Below are positions 9,445 to 18,024 of a DNA stretch of 57,425 bases, one piece after another (positions within the stretch are counted from its first letter, which is position 1; each line of letters begins with the position of its first letter). Location of the stretch: assembly GCA_022795735.1 (NCBI GenBank), contig JAAWHG010000012.1:1-57425 (forward strand). Direction: 5' to 3'. Under the pieces are notes generated by a model. It saw nothing but the letters and a program-made list of their open reading frames with translations, was not told the origin of the DNA and did no database searches. Position numbers and translations under genes: made by a program. This DNA is from Oscillospiraceae bacterium (GTDB lineage Bacteria; Bacillota; Clostridia; Oscillospirales; Oscillospiraceae).

Positions 9445-10959
9445 TCACTTACGCTTTACGAAATCGTCGGTATATGCCTGGACCGCCGACTTGAGCTGTT
9501 CCTCGGTGCTCTCTTCCAGCTTGCCGGTCTCCCGAATGGTCTTGAGCACGTCGGAGGCGCGTTCGTCCATCCAGGCGTACAGCCCTTCCTCGTACTCGTG
9601 CACGTCCTCAATGGCAACGTCCTTGAGGAAGCCCTTGGTGACGGCATAGAAAATGCAGACTTGATGGGCAACCTCCACAGGCTTGTCGTTCTTCTGCTTG
9701 AGCACTTCGACGATGCGCGCGCCCAGGGCCAGGCGTTCCTTGGTATCCTGGTCGAGGTCGGAGCCGAACTGGGCGAAGCTTTGGAGCTCACGGTACTGGG
9801 AATAGAGCAGCTTCAGAGAACCGGCGACCTTTTTCATCGCCTTGATCTGGGCGTCGCCGCCGACACGGGAGACCGAGATACCGGGGTTGACCGCCGGCAT
9901 GACGCCGGAGTGGAACAGCTCGGTTTCCAGGAAGATCTGGCCGTCGGTGATGGAGATGACGTTGGTCGGGATATAGGCCGAGACGTCGCCCGCCTGGGTT
10001 TCGATGATGGGCAGGGCGGTCAGAGAGCCGCCGCCGTACTCGGGGGCCATACGGGCCGCCCGCTCCAGCAGGCGGGAGTGGAGGTAGAAGACGTCGCCGG
10101 GGTAGGCTTCGCGTCCGGGCGGACGGCGGATGAGCAGGGAGATGGCACGGTAGGCCACCGCGTGCTTGGAGAGGTCGTCGTAGATGACCAGCACGTCCTT
10201 GCCCTGGTGCATGAAGTACTCGCCCATCGTGCAGCCGGTGTAGGGGGCGATATACTGCATGGGGGCCAGCTCGGAGGCGGTGGCGCTGACGACGATGGAG
10301 TAATCCATCGCGCCCGCCTTGGTCAGGGTTTCCACAACCTGGGAGACGGTGGAGCGCTTCTGCCCGATGGCGACGTAGATGCAGATGCAGTCCTTGCCCC
10401 GCTGGTTGATGATGGTGTCGGTGGCGATGGTGGATTTACCGGTCTGGCGGTCGCCGATAATCAGCTCGCGCTGGCCGCGGCCGATGGGAATCATGGAGTC
10501 GATGGCCTTGATACCGGTCTGGAGCGGCACCGAAACGTGCATTCTCTCAATGATGCCGGGGGCCGGGGACTCGATGGGCCGGTACTCCTTGGCGTCGATG
10601 GGGCCGCGGCCGTCGATGGGGGCGCCGAGCGCGTCCACAACGCGGCCAATCAGCTTTTCGCCAACCGGGACCGACACAACGCGGCCCGTGCGCTTGACGA
10701 CGTCACCCTCGCGGATGCCGGCGTCGCTGCCCAAGACGACGATGGAGACCGAATTTTCCTCCAGGTTCTGCGCCATGCCGAACTCGCCGTTGGGGAACTC
10801 GATCAGCTCGTTCATCATGCACTTTTCCAGCCCGGAAGCTCTGGCGATGCCGTCGCCCACCAGGATGATGGTGCCGGTCTCGCTCTGCTCGATCTTCTTC
10901 TCGTAGTTCTTGATCTGGGCGCGTATGATTTTTGTAATTTCCTCTGGTCTCAGTTCCAT
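9445..10959 (-). CDS. atpA: F1 ATP synthase alpha subunit
   Basis: 504 residues with Walker A GDRQTGKS and the family signature [14 protein letters not shown]. It is the non-catalytic nucleotide-binding partner of beta. A 6-bp hairpin (ACGGGG/CCCCGT, 10982-11003) lies in the 74-base spacer between atpH and atpA; such intercistronic structures could tune subunit ratios, though that is inference. Confidence 0.98.
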   Translation of the reverse strand: MELRPEEITKIIRAQIKNYEKKIEQSETGTIILVGDGIARASGLEKCMMNELIEFPNGEFGMAQNLEENSVSIVVLGSDAGIREGDVVKRTGRVVSVPVGEKLIGRVVDALGAPIDGRGPIDAKEYRPIESPAPGIIERMHVSVPLQTGIKAIDSMIPIGRGQRELIIGDRQTGKSTIATDTIINQRGKDCICIYVAIGQKRSTVSQVVETLTKAGAMDYSIVVSATASELAPMQYIAPYTGCTMGEYFMHQGKDVLVIYDDLSKHAVAYRAISLLIRRPPGREAYPGDVFYLHSRLLERAARMAPEYGGGSLTALPIIETQAGDVSAYIPTNVISITDGQIFLETELFHSGVMPAVNPGISVSRVGGDAQIKAMKKVAGSLKLLYSQYRELQSFAQFGSDLDQDTKERLALGARIVEVLKQKNDKPVEVAHQVCIFYAVTKGFLKDVAIEDVHEYEEGLYAWMDERASDVLKTIRETGKLEESTEEQLKSAVQAYTDDFVKRK

Positions 10960-11033
10960 TGATCTACCAGCTTTCTCATCAACGGGGTCGAACTACGCCC
11001 CGTGATATCGTAGATTTAGATAAGAGTATTGCC

Positions 11034-11573
11034 TCAAAGGGTGGTCTCGCGCAGCCGGGACGAAATTTCCTCCAGGCGGCGGCGCACCGTGCCGTCCAGG
11101 CGCTTGCCCGCATACTCGAGGCGCACGCCGCCGAGAACGCTCGGGTCCACGCGGACGGTCAGACGGATCTTCTTGCCGGTCTTTTCGGCCAGCTTCCGCT
11201 CCAGCTTTTCCATCTGCTTGTTGGGCAGCGGCGCGGCGGCGGCGGCGGTGACCTCCAGAATGCCGTGGTCCTCGTAGTACCGGCGGCGGAAGGTCTCCTC
11301 GCAGCCGTACAGCTCGCCAATGCCGCCCCGCTCCACCAGAAGCTTCATAAAGCTCAGCAGGTATTCGTGCACCTTGCCGCCGAAGCTCTCGTCCAGCGCG
11401 GCGCAGCGCTCCCGCTTGGGAACAGACGGCAGAGACAGCAGTCTCATGTAGTCCGGGTTCTCCCGCAGGAGGCCGGCGGCCATCTGAAGCTGGGCAAAGA
11501 CGTCGTCGCTCAGGCCCTCGTCCCGGGCAAGCTCATAGAGGGCCGCGCCATAGGTCCGGGCGGTCTGGGTCAT
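11034..11573 (-). CDS. atpH: F1 ATP synthase delta subunit
   Basis: 179 residues, OSCP/delta family. It begins MTQTARTYGAALYELA, and the C-terminal part contains the conserved VDPSVLGGVRLEY. It joins the peripheral stalk (b subunit) to the top of F1. Its start overlaps the atpF stop by four bases (ATGA), giving translational coupling. Confidence 0.95.
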   Translation of the reverse strand: MTQTARTYGAALYELARDEGLSDDVFAQLQMAAGLLRENPDYMRLLSLPSVPKRERCAALDESFGGKVHEYLLSFMKLLVERGGIGELYGCEETFRRRYYEDHGILEVTAAAAAPLPNKQMEKLERKLAEKTGKKIRLTVRVDPSVLGGVRLEYAGKRLDGTVRRRLEEISSRLRETTL

Positions 11574-12073
11574 GCGTCCTCACCTAGCTTTTCGATAAAT
11601 TCGTCCACCAGCTCGCGGTGGTCCTCGGTGCGGATCTCGCGCTCGACGACCTTGGAGGCGATCTCCATCGCGATGCCGGAGATCTCGTTCTTCACGTCGT
11701 TGAGGGCCTTCTTGCGCTCCTGCGCGATGTCGGCCTCGGCCCGCTCCTTCATGGAGCTGACCTCGCGGCGGGCTTCGCTGACCAGCTCGTCGCCCCGCTG
11801 CTGGGCCTTGGCCGTGGCGGTGCGGACCAGCTCGGCGGCCTCGCCGCGCGCGTCGGTCAGGAGCTTCTGATATGTTTCCTTGTCGGCGTCGGCAATCTTG
11901 CGGGCCTCCGCCGCGTCGCTGTAGATTTTATTAACCTCGTCCTGCCGCTGCTGCATGATCTTCTTCACAGGGTTGAAGAGGAACCGCTTGAACAGCGCGG
12001 CCTGGATCAGCAGATTCAAGATTTGGGCAATGAAGGTCCAATACTTGAAATCCACCAGGGACTGATAGCCCAT
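11570..12073 (-). CDS. atpF: Fo ATP synthase b subunit
   Basis: 167 residues. One N-terminal membrane span (FIAQILNLLIQAALFKRFLF) is followed by a long charged helix rich in Ala, Glu, Arg and Lys that dimerises as the peripheral stalk. Only one b-type gene is present, so the stalk should be a homodimer. It sits between atpE and atpH as usual. Confidence 0.95.
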   Translation of the reverse strand: MGYQSLVDFKYWTFIAQILNLLIQAALFKRFLFNPVKKIMQQRQDEVNKIYSDAAEARKIADADKETYQKLLTDARGEAAELVRTATAKAQQRGDELVSEARREVSSMKERAEADIAQERKKALNDVKNEISGIAMEIASKVVEREIRTEDHRELVDEFIEKLGEDA

Positions 12074-12113
12074 CTTGCTCCCCCTTCCTTATGGGCGGTT
12101 GTACGCCGCCGCC

Positions 12114-12383
<270 letters not shown>

Positions 12384-12426
12384 TCAAATCCTCCTAAGAT
12401 ATTTAAAATTTTTAGGCTTACAAAAG

Positions 12427-13176
12427 TTAGTCGGCTTCCGCCGCGTTGGCAATATACATGGTCGTCAGCATGCAGAAGATAAAGGCCTGCATAAAGCTGG
12501 AGAACCAGTCGAAATAGAGCGACAGCACCGCCGGGACGCCGACGTCCAGAAAGGGAATCGCGCCCAAAACCGTGCCCACCGCGCCGGGAATCAGGCCGAA
12601 CAGCGCCCGGTTGGCCGCCAGAAGGGCCGCGTAGACCAGCGTGGAGATGACGTAGCCGGAAACGATGTTGCCGAAATGACGGAAGGCCATGGAGACCGGC
12701 GTTGCCAGCTCCGAGATGATGTTGAAGGGGGTCAGCACGGGAATCGGCTGGGTGAATCCCTTCGCGTAGCCCAGGACGCCGTTGGTCTTGATCTTGGTCG
12801 CCGTAATGAGCACAAAGACCAGCACCGCCCAGGCGATCTCGGTGGAGAGGTCGGCGGTCGGTGAGAAGCAGCCCAACAGGCTGGACAGGCTGGAGACCAG
12901 CGAGAGGCAGAACAGGGCGGCCACAAATGGCACGTACCGCGCGAAAGCGGGACCCATATTATTGTTGACGAAGTTCTCCGCCGTCTTCACGAGGAACTCG
13001 GCCACCGCCTGCCGTTTGGAGACGTCCTTGACCTTGAGGTCCCTGGTGAGGAAGACGCAAAACAGCGTCAGGAGCACCATAATAACCCAAGTCACGACCA
13101 GGGTGGCGGTAATCGGGATGCCGCCCAGAATCGGAATCTCAAAGTATATTGGCGCGCCGTTTAGTGTTACTTCCAT
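12427..13176 (-). CDS. atpB: Fo ATP synthase a subunit
   Basis: 249 residues with about five to six membrane spans. The essential arginine is Arg166 in SMAFRHFGNIVSG; it separates the two ion half-channels at the c ring. Start and length fit the family. It lies between atpI and atpE. Confidence 0.97.
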   Translation of the reverse strand: MEVTLNGAPIYFEIPILGGIPITATLVVTWVIMVLLTLFCVFLTRDLKVKDVSKRQAVAEFLVKTAENFVNNNMGPAFARYVPFVAALFCLSLVSSLSSLLGCFSPTADLSTEIAWAVLVFVLITATKIKTNGVLGYAKGFTQPIPVLTPFNIISELATPVSMAFRHFGNIVSGYVISTLVYAALLAANRALFGLIPGAVGTVLGAIPFLDVGVPAVLSLYFDWFSSFMQAFIFCMLTTMYIANAAEAD

Positions 13177-13182
13177 CTAAAG

Positions 13183-13683
13183 TCATCCCTCCTCTTGTGT
13201 TTCAGATTGCGTTTTGGGTTCATCCGGCTTGTACCGGCCGGTGAGCTGCATAACCAGGATCGTGAGGCGGGGCAGCAGGAATGGAATCAGCGTCGCCAGC
13301 CAGTGGAACCATGGCGCGACAAAGCCCACCGCCATGGTGGCAACCGTAATCAGCATCCTTCTCGAGTAGGACGAGCGCATAACCAGACGCGCCGTCATCT
13401 CGTCGGCCGCCGCCGCGCGCTGCACGCTGCGGCAGAGGTAATAGAAGTTGCCGATAGCCGCCGCCGCGCCCAGGAGCGCGCCCGCGGGAATCGTCCAAAA
13501 GCTGGGACTGACCGCCGTCTTATCCCCGAAGAGAGAGCTCGCCGGGAGCTTCAGGCCCAAGCGCCACAGAACCGCAGCCACTACGACCATCGCCGCGCTG
13601 CCTATGCCCACGCCCAGAGAGATTCGCTTCAGCTCCCGCCGGGACGCCGGCTGTAATTTCAATATGGATCCCCCCCTATTCAT
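13183..13683 (-). CDS. atpI: ATP synthase subunit I (AtpI-like)
   Basis: 166 residues with about four hydrophobic segments and a charged C-terminal tail (YKPDEPKTQSETQEEG). Its place between atpZ and atpB fits AtpI, which helps assemble the c ring and has been linked to Mg2+ uptake. The ATG at 13683 overlaps the atpZ stop but has only a weak RBS. A TTG seven codons later (13662) has a good GGGGGGG box and may be the true start. Confidence 0.8.
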   Translation of the reverse strand: MNRGGSILKLQPASRRELKRISLGVGIGSAAMVVVAAVLWRLGLKLPASSLFGDKTAVSPSFWTIPAGALLGAAAAIGNFYYLCRSVQRAAAADEMTARLVMRSSYSRRMLITVATMAVGFVAPWFHWLATLIPFLLPRLTILVMQLTGRYKPDEPKTQSETQEEG

Positions 13684-13939
13684 GCTCGTTGAACGCCTCA
13701 GGCTGCTGGGGCGTATCCTTCTCGGCCTGCCGCCGCATCATGCGGTAGAACTGCATGGCGCTGCTGGCCGAGCCGCCGAGGCCCAACAAAATGCCGGGGA
13801 TCATAATCCAGCTCCCCAGGGAAAAGCGCCGCTGCAACCACCAGCAGCCCCAGATGCAGAGCAGCGGCGGCGCGACCAGGGTGACGCCCAACTGGGTCAG
13901 CCAGGCGAGCTGCCGAAATACCTTGTTCCAGGATTTCAC
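13676..13939 (-). CDS. atpZ: AtpZ/AtpI-family small membrane protein
   Basis: 87 residues from the GTG at 13939. Two membrane helices (LAWLTQLGVTLVAPPLLCIW and WIMIPGILLGLGGSASSAMQ) are followed by a charged tail, the layout of AtpZ. AtpZ and AtpI act together in c-ring assembly and cation supply. I chose the GTG because GGGGAGGGGAG lies just upstream; an ATG six codons earlier falls inside that box. It is the first gene after the operon promoter. Confidence 0.8.
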   Translation of the reverse strand: MKSWNKVFRQLAWLTQLGVTLVAPPLLCIWGCWWLQRRFSLGSWIMIPGILLGLGGSASSAMQFYRMMRRQAEKDTPQQPEAFNEHE

Positions 13940-13983
13940 AGTCTCCCCTCCCCGCATTCGCGCACGCGCAAATTCCTTAATAC

Positions 13984-14012
13984 AGTATAGCGCATATCTC
14001 GCTGTTGTGCAA
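13984..14012 (-). promoter_or_regulatory. Sigma-A promoter of the ATP synthase operon
   Basis: Reading the minus strand, TTGCAC (complement of 14007-14012), a 17-base spacer and TATACT (complement of 13984-13989) give a strong promoter about 45 bases upstream of atpZ. Confidence 0.85.
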
Positions 14013-14155
14013 GGCTTTTTTGTCCAGATTATGCAATATCAGAAAAGTCCTCCCAAAAGTCGTCTGGCGGTTTGCAAACGGCGCGCGCCCCCTTTTTCCC
14101 TCTGAAATCGCGGTCCAGCTCCGCCGGCGCGGCCTAGGTTCCGCCGTCAATTTCA

Positions 14156-14200
14156 TTGCAAAACCACCCGCTGTCTGGTAAAATAACAGCGGGCGGTTTT
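14156..14200 (+). promoter_or_regulatory. rsmA promoter embedded in a 15-bp inverted repeat
   Basis: TTGCAA (14156-14161), 17 bases, then TAAAAT (14179-14184) form a good promoter. The same bases lie in an inverted repeat: AAAACC (14160-14165) and CCCGCTGT (14167-14174) match ACAGCGGG (14186-14193) and GGTTTT (14195-14200), with one mismatch. The -10 box falls in the 11-base loop. This looks like an operator, or a hairpin at the start of the transcript. As a terminator it would have no gene to serve, since both neighbours are transcribed away from it. Nothing else is visible in 13940-14240 apart from this and the atp promoter. Confidence 0.7.
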
Positions 14201-14240
14201 GGGGAAACCACCGTTCCAATTGAGAGGAGACAGTCCTGAT

Positions 14241-15098
14241 ATGAATTTATGTGACTACCATGAGATACAGACCCTTTTGGCGCGGCACGGCTTCCGCTTC
14301 TCCAAGGCCAAGGGGCAGAACTTCCTTGTCCGCGACTGGGTCCCCAGGCGGATTGCCGAGGCGGCGGGAATCGACAGGAGCTGCGGCGTGCTGGAAGTCG
14401 GTCCGGGCGTCGGACCATTAACCGCGGCGCTGTGCGAGCGGGCCGGAAAGGTGCTGTCCATTGAGGTGGACCAGTCCTTGCAGCCCGTTCTGGCCGAGAC
14501 GCTGGCCGGGTTTGACAACGCGCGGGTTTTGTTTGGCGACGCGCTCAAGCTGGACCTCCCCGCCCTGGTGCGGACGGAGTTTCCCGGCCTCCGCGTTATG
14601 GCCTGCGCCAATCTGCCGTACTATATCACCACGCCGGTGCTCACCAAACTGCTCGAGAGCCGTTGCTTCGAGTCGGTAACCGTTATGGTGCAGAAGGAGG
14701 TCGCCCAGCGGATTTGCGCGGTGCCGGGTTCCAAAGCATACGGCGCGTTTACGGTATTCTGCAATTGGTACGCCGCGCCCGCCCTTCTGTTCGACGTGCC
14801 TCCCGATTGCTTTCTGCCCCGGCCCAAGGTCACGTCGGCGGTGCTGCGGCTGGCGGTACGGGCGGAGCCGCCCTGCCCGGTGGCCGACGCGGCGCTTTTT
14901 TTCCGGGTGGTGCGGGCCAGCTTTGCGCAGCGGCGCAAGACGCTGTTAAACGGCCTCGCCTCCGCCTTTCCCCAGCTCTCCAAGGACCAGCTCGCCGGGG
15001 CGCTGGACGCCTGCGGTTTCCCCGCGGCGGTCCGTGGCGAGACGATGGATATCCAACAATTTGCCGCCGTGGCCGACGCGCTGGGGCGGCTGCTCTGA
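14241..15098 (+). CDS. rsmA: 16S rRNA (A1518/A1519-N6)-dimethyltransferase
   Basis: 285 residues, RsmA/KsgA family. It dimethylates two adjacent adenines in the 3' hairpin of 16S rRNA, a late step in 30S assembly. Motifs: KAKGQNFLVRD, the SAM-binding EVGPGVGPLT, the acidic SIEVDQ, catalytic NLPYYIT, and FLPRPKVTSAV. I use the ATG at 14241 behind GAGAGGAGA; an upstream in-frame TTG lies in the promoter hairpin. It is transcribed alone from the embedded promoter. Confidence 0.96.
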   Translation: MNLCDYHEIQTLLARHGFRFSKAKGQNFLVRDWVPRRIAEAAGIDRSCGVLEVGPGVGPLTAALCERAGKVLSIEVDQSLQPVLAETLAGFDNARVLFGDALKLDLPALVRTEFPGLRVMACANLPYYITTPVLTKLLESRCFESVTVMVQKEVAQRICAVPGSKAYGAFTVFCNWYAAPALLFDVPPDCFLPRPKVTSAVLRLAVRAEPPCPVADAALFFRVVRASFAQRRKTLLNGLASAFPQLSKDQLAGALDACGFPAAVRGETMDIQQFAAVADALGRLL

Positions 15099-15125
15099 AG
15101 ACACTTTTTGCAAACATCCAGCGGA

Positions 15126-15455
15126 TCAGGGGATCTCCTGCTGCCCCACCCACTCAATGAAGCTGGACACCAGCGCCAATTGACGGTTGTTGAGGGCGCG
15201 AAGGCTGTCCGCCACATCGCGCCACCGCTCGTTCTCCCGTCGCGTGGAACCCACCAAAAACTCGTCCGGCGTCGTCTCCAGCGCGACAGCCAGCCGCATG
15301 ATGACCTCGGTGGAGGGAATGGAAAATCCCCGCTCGATCACCGACAGATATTTGAAGCCGATATCCGCCCGCTCCTCAACCTCCGCCTGCTTCAGCCCCA
15401 GGAATTTTCTCCGCCGCGCAATCCGCCGTCCAATCTGTTTATAATCCAGCTCCAT
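15126..15455 (-). CDS. XRE-family transcriptional regulator
   Basis: 109 residues. The N-terminal 65 residues are a classic helix-turn-helix of the Cro/C1 type (QIGRRIARRRKFLGLKQAEVEERADIG followed by LSVIERG). The C-terminal part is a short helical tail of unknown role. I start at 15455 because AAGGGGG lies seven bases upstream; the open frame extends 30 codons further with no RBS. It is divergent from the Spo0A-C-like gene, and the 144-base AT-rich gap between them probably carries its operator. It converges on rsmA. Confidence 0.88.
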   Translation of the reverse strand: MELDYKQIGRRIARRRKFLGLKQAEVEERADIGFKYLSVIERGFSIPSTEVIMRLAVALETTPDEFLVGSTRRENERWRDVADSLRALNNRQLALVSSFIEWVGQQEIP

Positions 15456-15538
15456 AGAGCGCCCCCTTCCATCCGTTTCATTAAAATAGCATACGGAAGA
15501 AGCGGCCATAATAAACATATTAAAAGTCAGAATCTTTC

Positions 15539-15567
15539 TTGACATACGATTTATTCGCGCTTATAAT
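15539..15567 (+). promoter_or_regulatory. Consensus sigma-A promoter of the Spo0A-C-like gene
   Basis: TTGACA (15539-15544), exactly 17 bases, then TATAAT (15562-15567): a perfect consensus. The start codon is 33 bases downstream of the -10. Such a strong promoter next to a divergent XRE gene suggests repression by that regulator. Confidence 0.88.
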
Positions 15568-15599
15568 TGGAATATACTATGTGGAAGGAATCAGGCGGG

Positions 15600-15977
15600 A
15601 TGAAAAAAGAAATGGATGAGCTTTTGCGTCTGTTGCAGCTGCCCGGGGAACGGGCGGGTTACCGATACCTCTGCGAGGCGGCGGCGGTCTACCGGCGCAC
15701 CGGCCTGGACGGGGCCGCGCTGCTGTCCGAGGTGGCGGACGCCTGCGGCGTGGGCTTTCCCGAGGTGAACCGCGCCATTGTCGAAGCGGTCCGATATATT
15801 CAGGCCCAGCCGGCCGGGTCGCGCCTCCTCTGCGGACGCAGCGTCATGGGCGTGCTGCGTTGGATGCTACAGCTCTGCCTTTTCGCGGAACAAGAGCTGG
15901 CGCGGGCGGGCGGCCATGGGCCGTCCATGTCCGAACGGGTCCGTATTTTGCTTGACAAATCCCCCGTTCCGTGCTAA
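15600..15977 (+). CDS. Stand-alone Spo0A C-terminal-domain-like protein
   Basis: 125 residues. The first 70 follow the pattern of the Spo0A DNA-binding domain: ELLRLLQLPGERAGYRYLCEA, then a helical stretch, then VADACGVGFPEVNRAIVEAV (Spo0A has ..IGVP....GY.YL.EA.. and ..VERAI..A..). There is no receiver domain. The last 50 residues differ from Spo0A and contain a more hydrophobic helix (VLRWMLQLCLFAEQELARAG). It may be a constitutive or antagonistic 0A-box binder, or an unrelated helical regulator; DNA binding is inferred. Start: ATG at 15600 behind GGAAGGAA. Its last codons overlap the thrS leader promoter. Confidence 0.72.
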   Translation: MKKEMDELLRLLQLPGERAGYRYLCEAAAVYRRTGLDGAALLSEVADACGVGFPEVNRAIVEAVRYIQAQPAGSRLLCGRSVMGVLRWMLQLCLFAEQELARAGGHGPSMSERVRILLDKSPVPC

Positions 15978-15980
15978 AAT
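15952..15980 (+). promoter_or_regulatory. Promoter of the thrS T-box transcript
   Basis: TTGACA (15952-15957), 17 bases, TAAAAT (15975-15980). The -35 and spacer lie within the end of the upstream coding region, whose stop codon TAA is the first half of the -10. Confidence 0.85.
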
Positions 15981-15986
15981 CCCCTT

Positions 15987-16222
15987 TGTAAATTGGCTTT
16001 GATGGAGACCAAACCGCAGGGCGGCGATTCAGAGAAGGGTGCGTAATGCTGGGAGCGCCCCATCGGCGCGGCGGGGAGACCGCTCCTGAGCTGCCCGCGA
16101 AAGTGGGACGGGTCCTCCCGTTACAGAGGTCACAAAGCGGCGTCCTTTTCGACGCAAGCAGGGTGGAACCGTGGAGTATATTTTGCTTCACCCCTGAATA
16201 GAGGGGTGAAGCTTCTTTGTTT
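15987..16222 (+). promoter_or_regulatory. Threonine T-box riboswitch with terminator
   Basis: The leader contains the T-box signature AGGGTGGAACCGTGG (16160-16174). It is followed by a strong terminator: GCTTCACCCCT (16185-16195) with AGGGGTGAAGC (16202-16212), then TTCTTTGTTT. Uncharged tRNA-Thr should pair with the TGGA bulge and favour the antiterminator, switching thrS on. The bulge base A would pair with a discriminator U, which is what the tRNA-Thr at 21265-21340 has. A possible specifier ACC (Thr) lies at 16079-16081 on the 3' side of stem I; I cannot fold the stem with certainty. Confidence 0.9.
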
Positions 16223-16250
16223 GCCCCGCAAAAATTTAGGAGGGATTTTC

Positions 16251-18011
16251 ATGTCTGACGAAAACCTGTACACCTTTGAAAACGAGAGCTACCGCAAAAC
16301 CTATTGGCACACCTGTTCACACATTCTGGCCCAGGCCATGAAGCGGCTGCACCCCGAGGTCAAGCTTGCCATCGGCCCCGCCATTGAAAACGGCTTTTAC
16401 TATGATTTCGACACCGCCGAGCCCTTCTCCGAGTCCCAGCTCTCCGAGTTGGAAGCCGAGATGCGCAAAATCTGCAAAGAAAAGCTCAAGCTGGAACGTT
16501 TTGAGCTGCCCCGCGCCGAGGCCATCCAATTTATGGAGGAGCGTGGGGAGCCCTACAAGGTGGAACTCATCCACGACCTCCCCGAGGATGCCGTCATCTC
16601 CTTCTACAAGCAGGGCGACTTTACCGACCTCTGCGCCGGGCCGCACCTGGACTCCACCGGGCGGGTCAAGGGCAACGCCGTCAAGCTGACCGCCTGCAAC
16701 GCCGCCTACTGGCGGGGCGACAGCAGCCGTCAAACCCTCCAGCGGATTTACGGTGTCGCGTTCCCCAAAAAGGACGAGCTGGATGAATACCTCGCGCGTA
16801 TTGAAGAGGCCAAAAAACGCGACCACCGGAAGCTCGGCAAGGAGCTGGGGCTATTCATGATGGCCGACGAGGGTCCGGGCTTCCCCTTCTTCCTGCCCAA
16901 GGGCATGGTGCTGCGCAACACCCTGCTCGACTACTGGCGCACGGTCCACAAGCGCTATGGATACGTGGAAATCTCCACACCCATCATTCTCAACCAGGAG
17001 CTGTGGCACCGCTCCGGTCACTGGGATCACTATAAGAATAATATGTACACCACCGTCATTGATGAAGAGGATTTCGCGGTCAAGCCCATGAACTGCCCCG
17101 GCGGGATGCTGGTCTACAAGAACGAGCCCCACTCCTACCGCGACCTGCCCCTGCGTATGGCGGAGCTGGGCCTCGTCCACCGGCACGAACTGTCGGGCGC
17201 GCTCCACGGCCTGTTTCGGGTCCGCTGCTTCACCCAGGACGATGCCCACATCTTTATGACCCCCGAGCAGATGAAGGACGAAATCAAGGGCGTGGTACGG
17301 ATTTTTGACGAGATTTACTCCACCTTCGGCCTGACCTACGCCATTGAGCTGTCCACCATGCCGGAGGACCACATGGGCGACGAGTCGGTTTGGAAGTTCG
17401 CCGAGGATACCCTTCAGGCCGCTATTACCGAGTTGGGCAAGGATTTCACCATCAACGCCGGAGACGGCGCTTTCTACGGCCCCAAGCTGGACTTCCATCT
17501 TGCCGATTCCCTGGGCCGGACCTGGCAGTGCGGCACCATCCAGCTGGATTTCCAGATGCCTGAACGCTTTGAGCTGGAATACGTCGGTGAGGACGGCGAG
17601 CGCCATCGCCCCGTCATGATCCACCGGGCGCTGCTGGGCTCCATTGAGCGCTTTATCGGCGTCATCACCGAGCATTTTGCCGGCGCGTTCCCCACCTGGC
17701 TGAGCCCCATACAGGTCAAGCTCCTGCCCATCACCGACCGGGCCAACGAATACGCGAAACAGGTGGAGGCCGAGCTGGACAGACAGGGCATCCGCGTGGA
17801 ATGCGACCTGCGCAATGAAAAGATTGGCAAAAAAATCCGCGAAGCCACCCTGGAAAAGATTCCGTTTATGCTGGTTGTCGGCGACAAGGAGGCCGAAAGC
17901 GGCGAGGTCGCCGTCCGCACCCGCAAAGGAGGCGACGAGGGCGTGATGTCCGTCGCGGCGTTTACGGCGAAGATTCAGGAAGAGATCACAACGCTGGGCC
18001 GGAACGTTTAA
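16251..18011 (+). CDS. thrS: Threonyl-tRNA synthetase (lacking TGS domain)
   Basis: 586 residues; charges tRNA-Thr. The editing domain comes first (HTCSHILAQAM and later CAGPH, the paired metal/editing motifs), then the class II catalytic core with MNCPGG, the Cys zinc ligand, and RHELSGALHGL. The C-terminal anticodon-binding domain is about residues 490-580 (VKLLPITDR...). The family commonly has a further N-terminal TGS domain of about 60 residues that is absent here; the start ATG at 16251, behind AGGAGGG, leaves no room for it. The gene is controlled by the T-box just upstream and is 13 bases from the aminotransferase gene. Confidence 0.97.
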   Translation: MSDENLYTFENESYRKTYWHTCSHILAQAMKRLHPEVKLAIGPAIENGFYYDFDTAEPFSESQLSELEAEMRKICKEKLKLERFELPRAEAIQFMEERGEPYKVELIHDLPEDAVISFYKQGDFTDLCAGPHLDSTGRVKGNAVKLTACNAAYWRGDSSRQTLQRIYGVAFPKKDELDEYLARIEEAKKRDHRKLGKELGLFMMADEGPGFPFFLPKGMVLRNTLLDYWRTVHKRYGYVEISTPIILNQELWHRSGHWDHYKNNMYTTVIDEEDFAVKPMNCPGGMLVYKNEPHSYRDLPLRMAELGLVHRHELSGALHGLFRVRCFTQDDAHIFMTPEQMKDEIKGVVRIFDEIYSTFGLTYAIELSTMPEDHMGDESVWKFAEDTLQAAITELGKDFTINAGDGAFYGPKLDFHLADSLGRTWQCGTIQLDFQMPERFELEYVGEDGERHRPVMIHRALLGSIERFIGVITEHFAGAFPTWLSPIQVKLLPITDRANEYAKQVEAELDRQGIRVECDLRNEKIGKKIREATLEKIPFMLVVGDKEAESGEVAVRTRKGGDEGVMSVAAFTAKIQEEITTLGRNV

Positions 18012-18024
18012 AGGAGAGAGGAAT

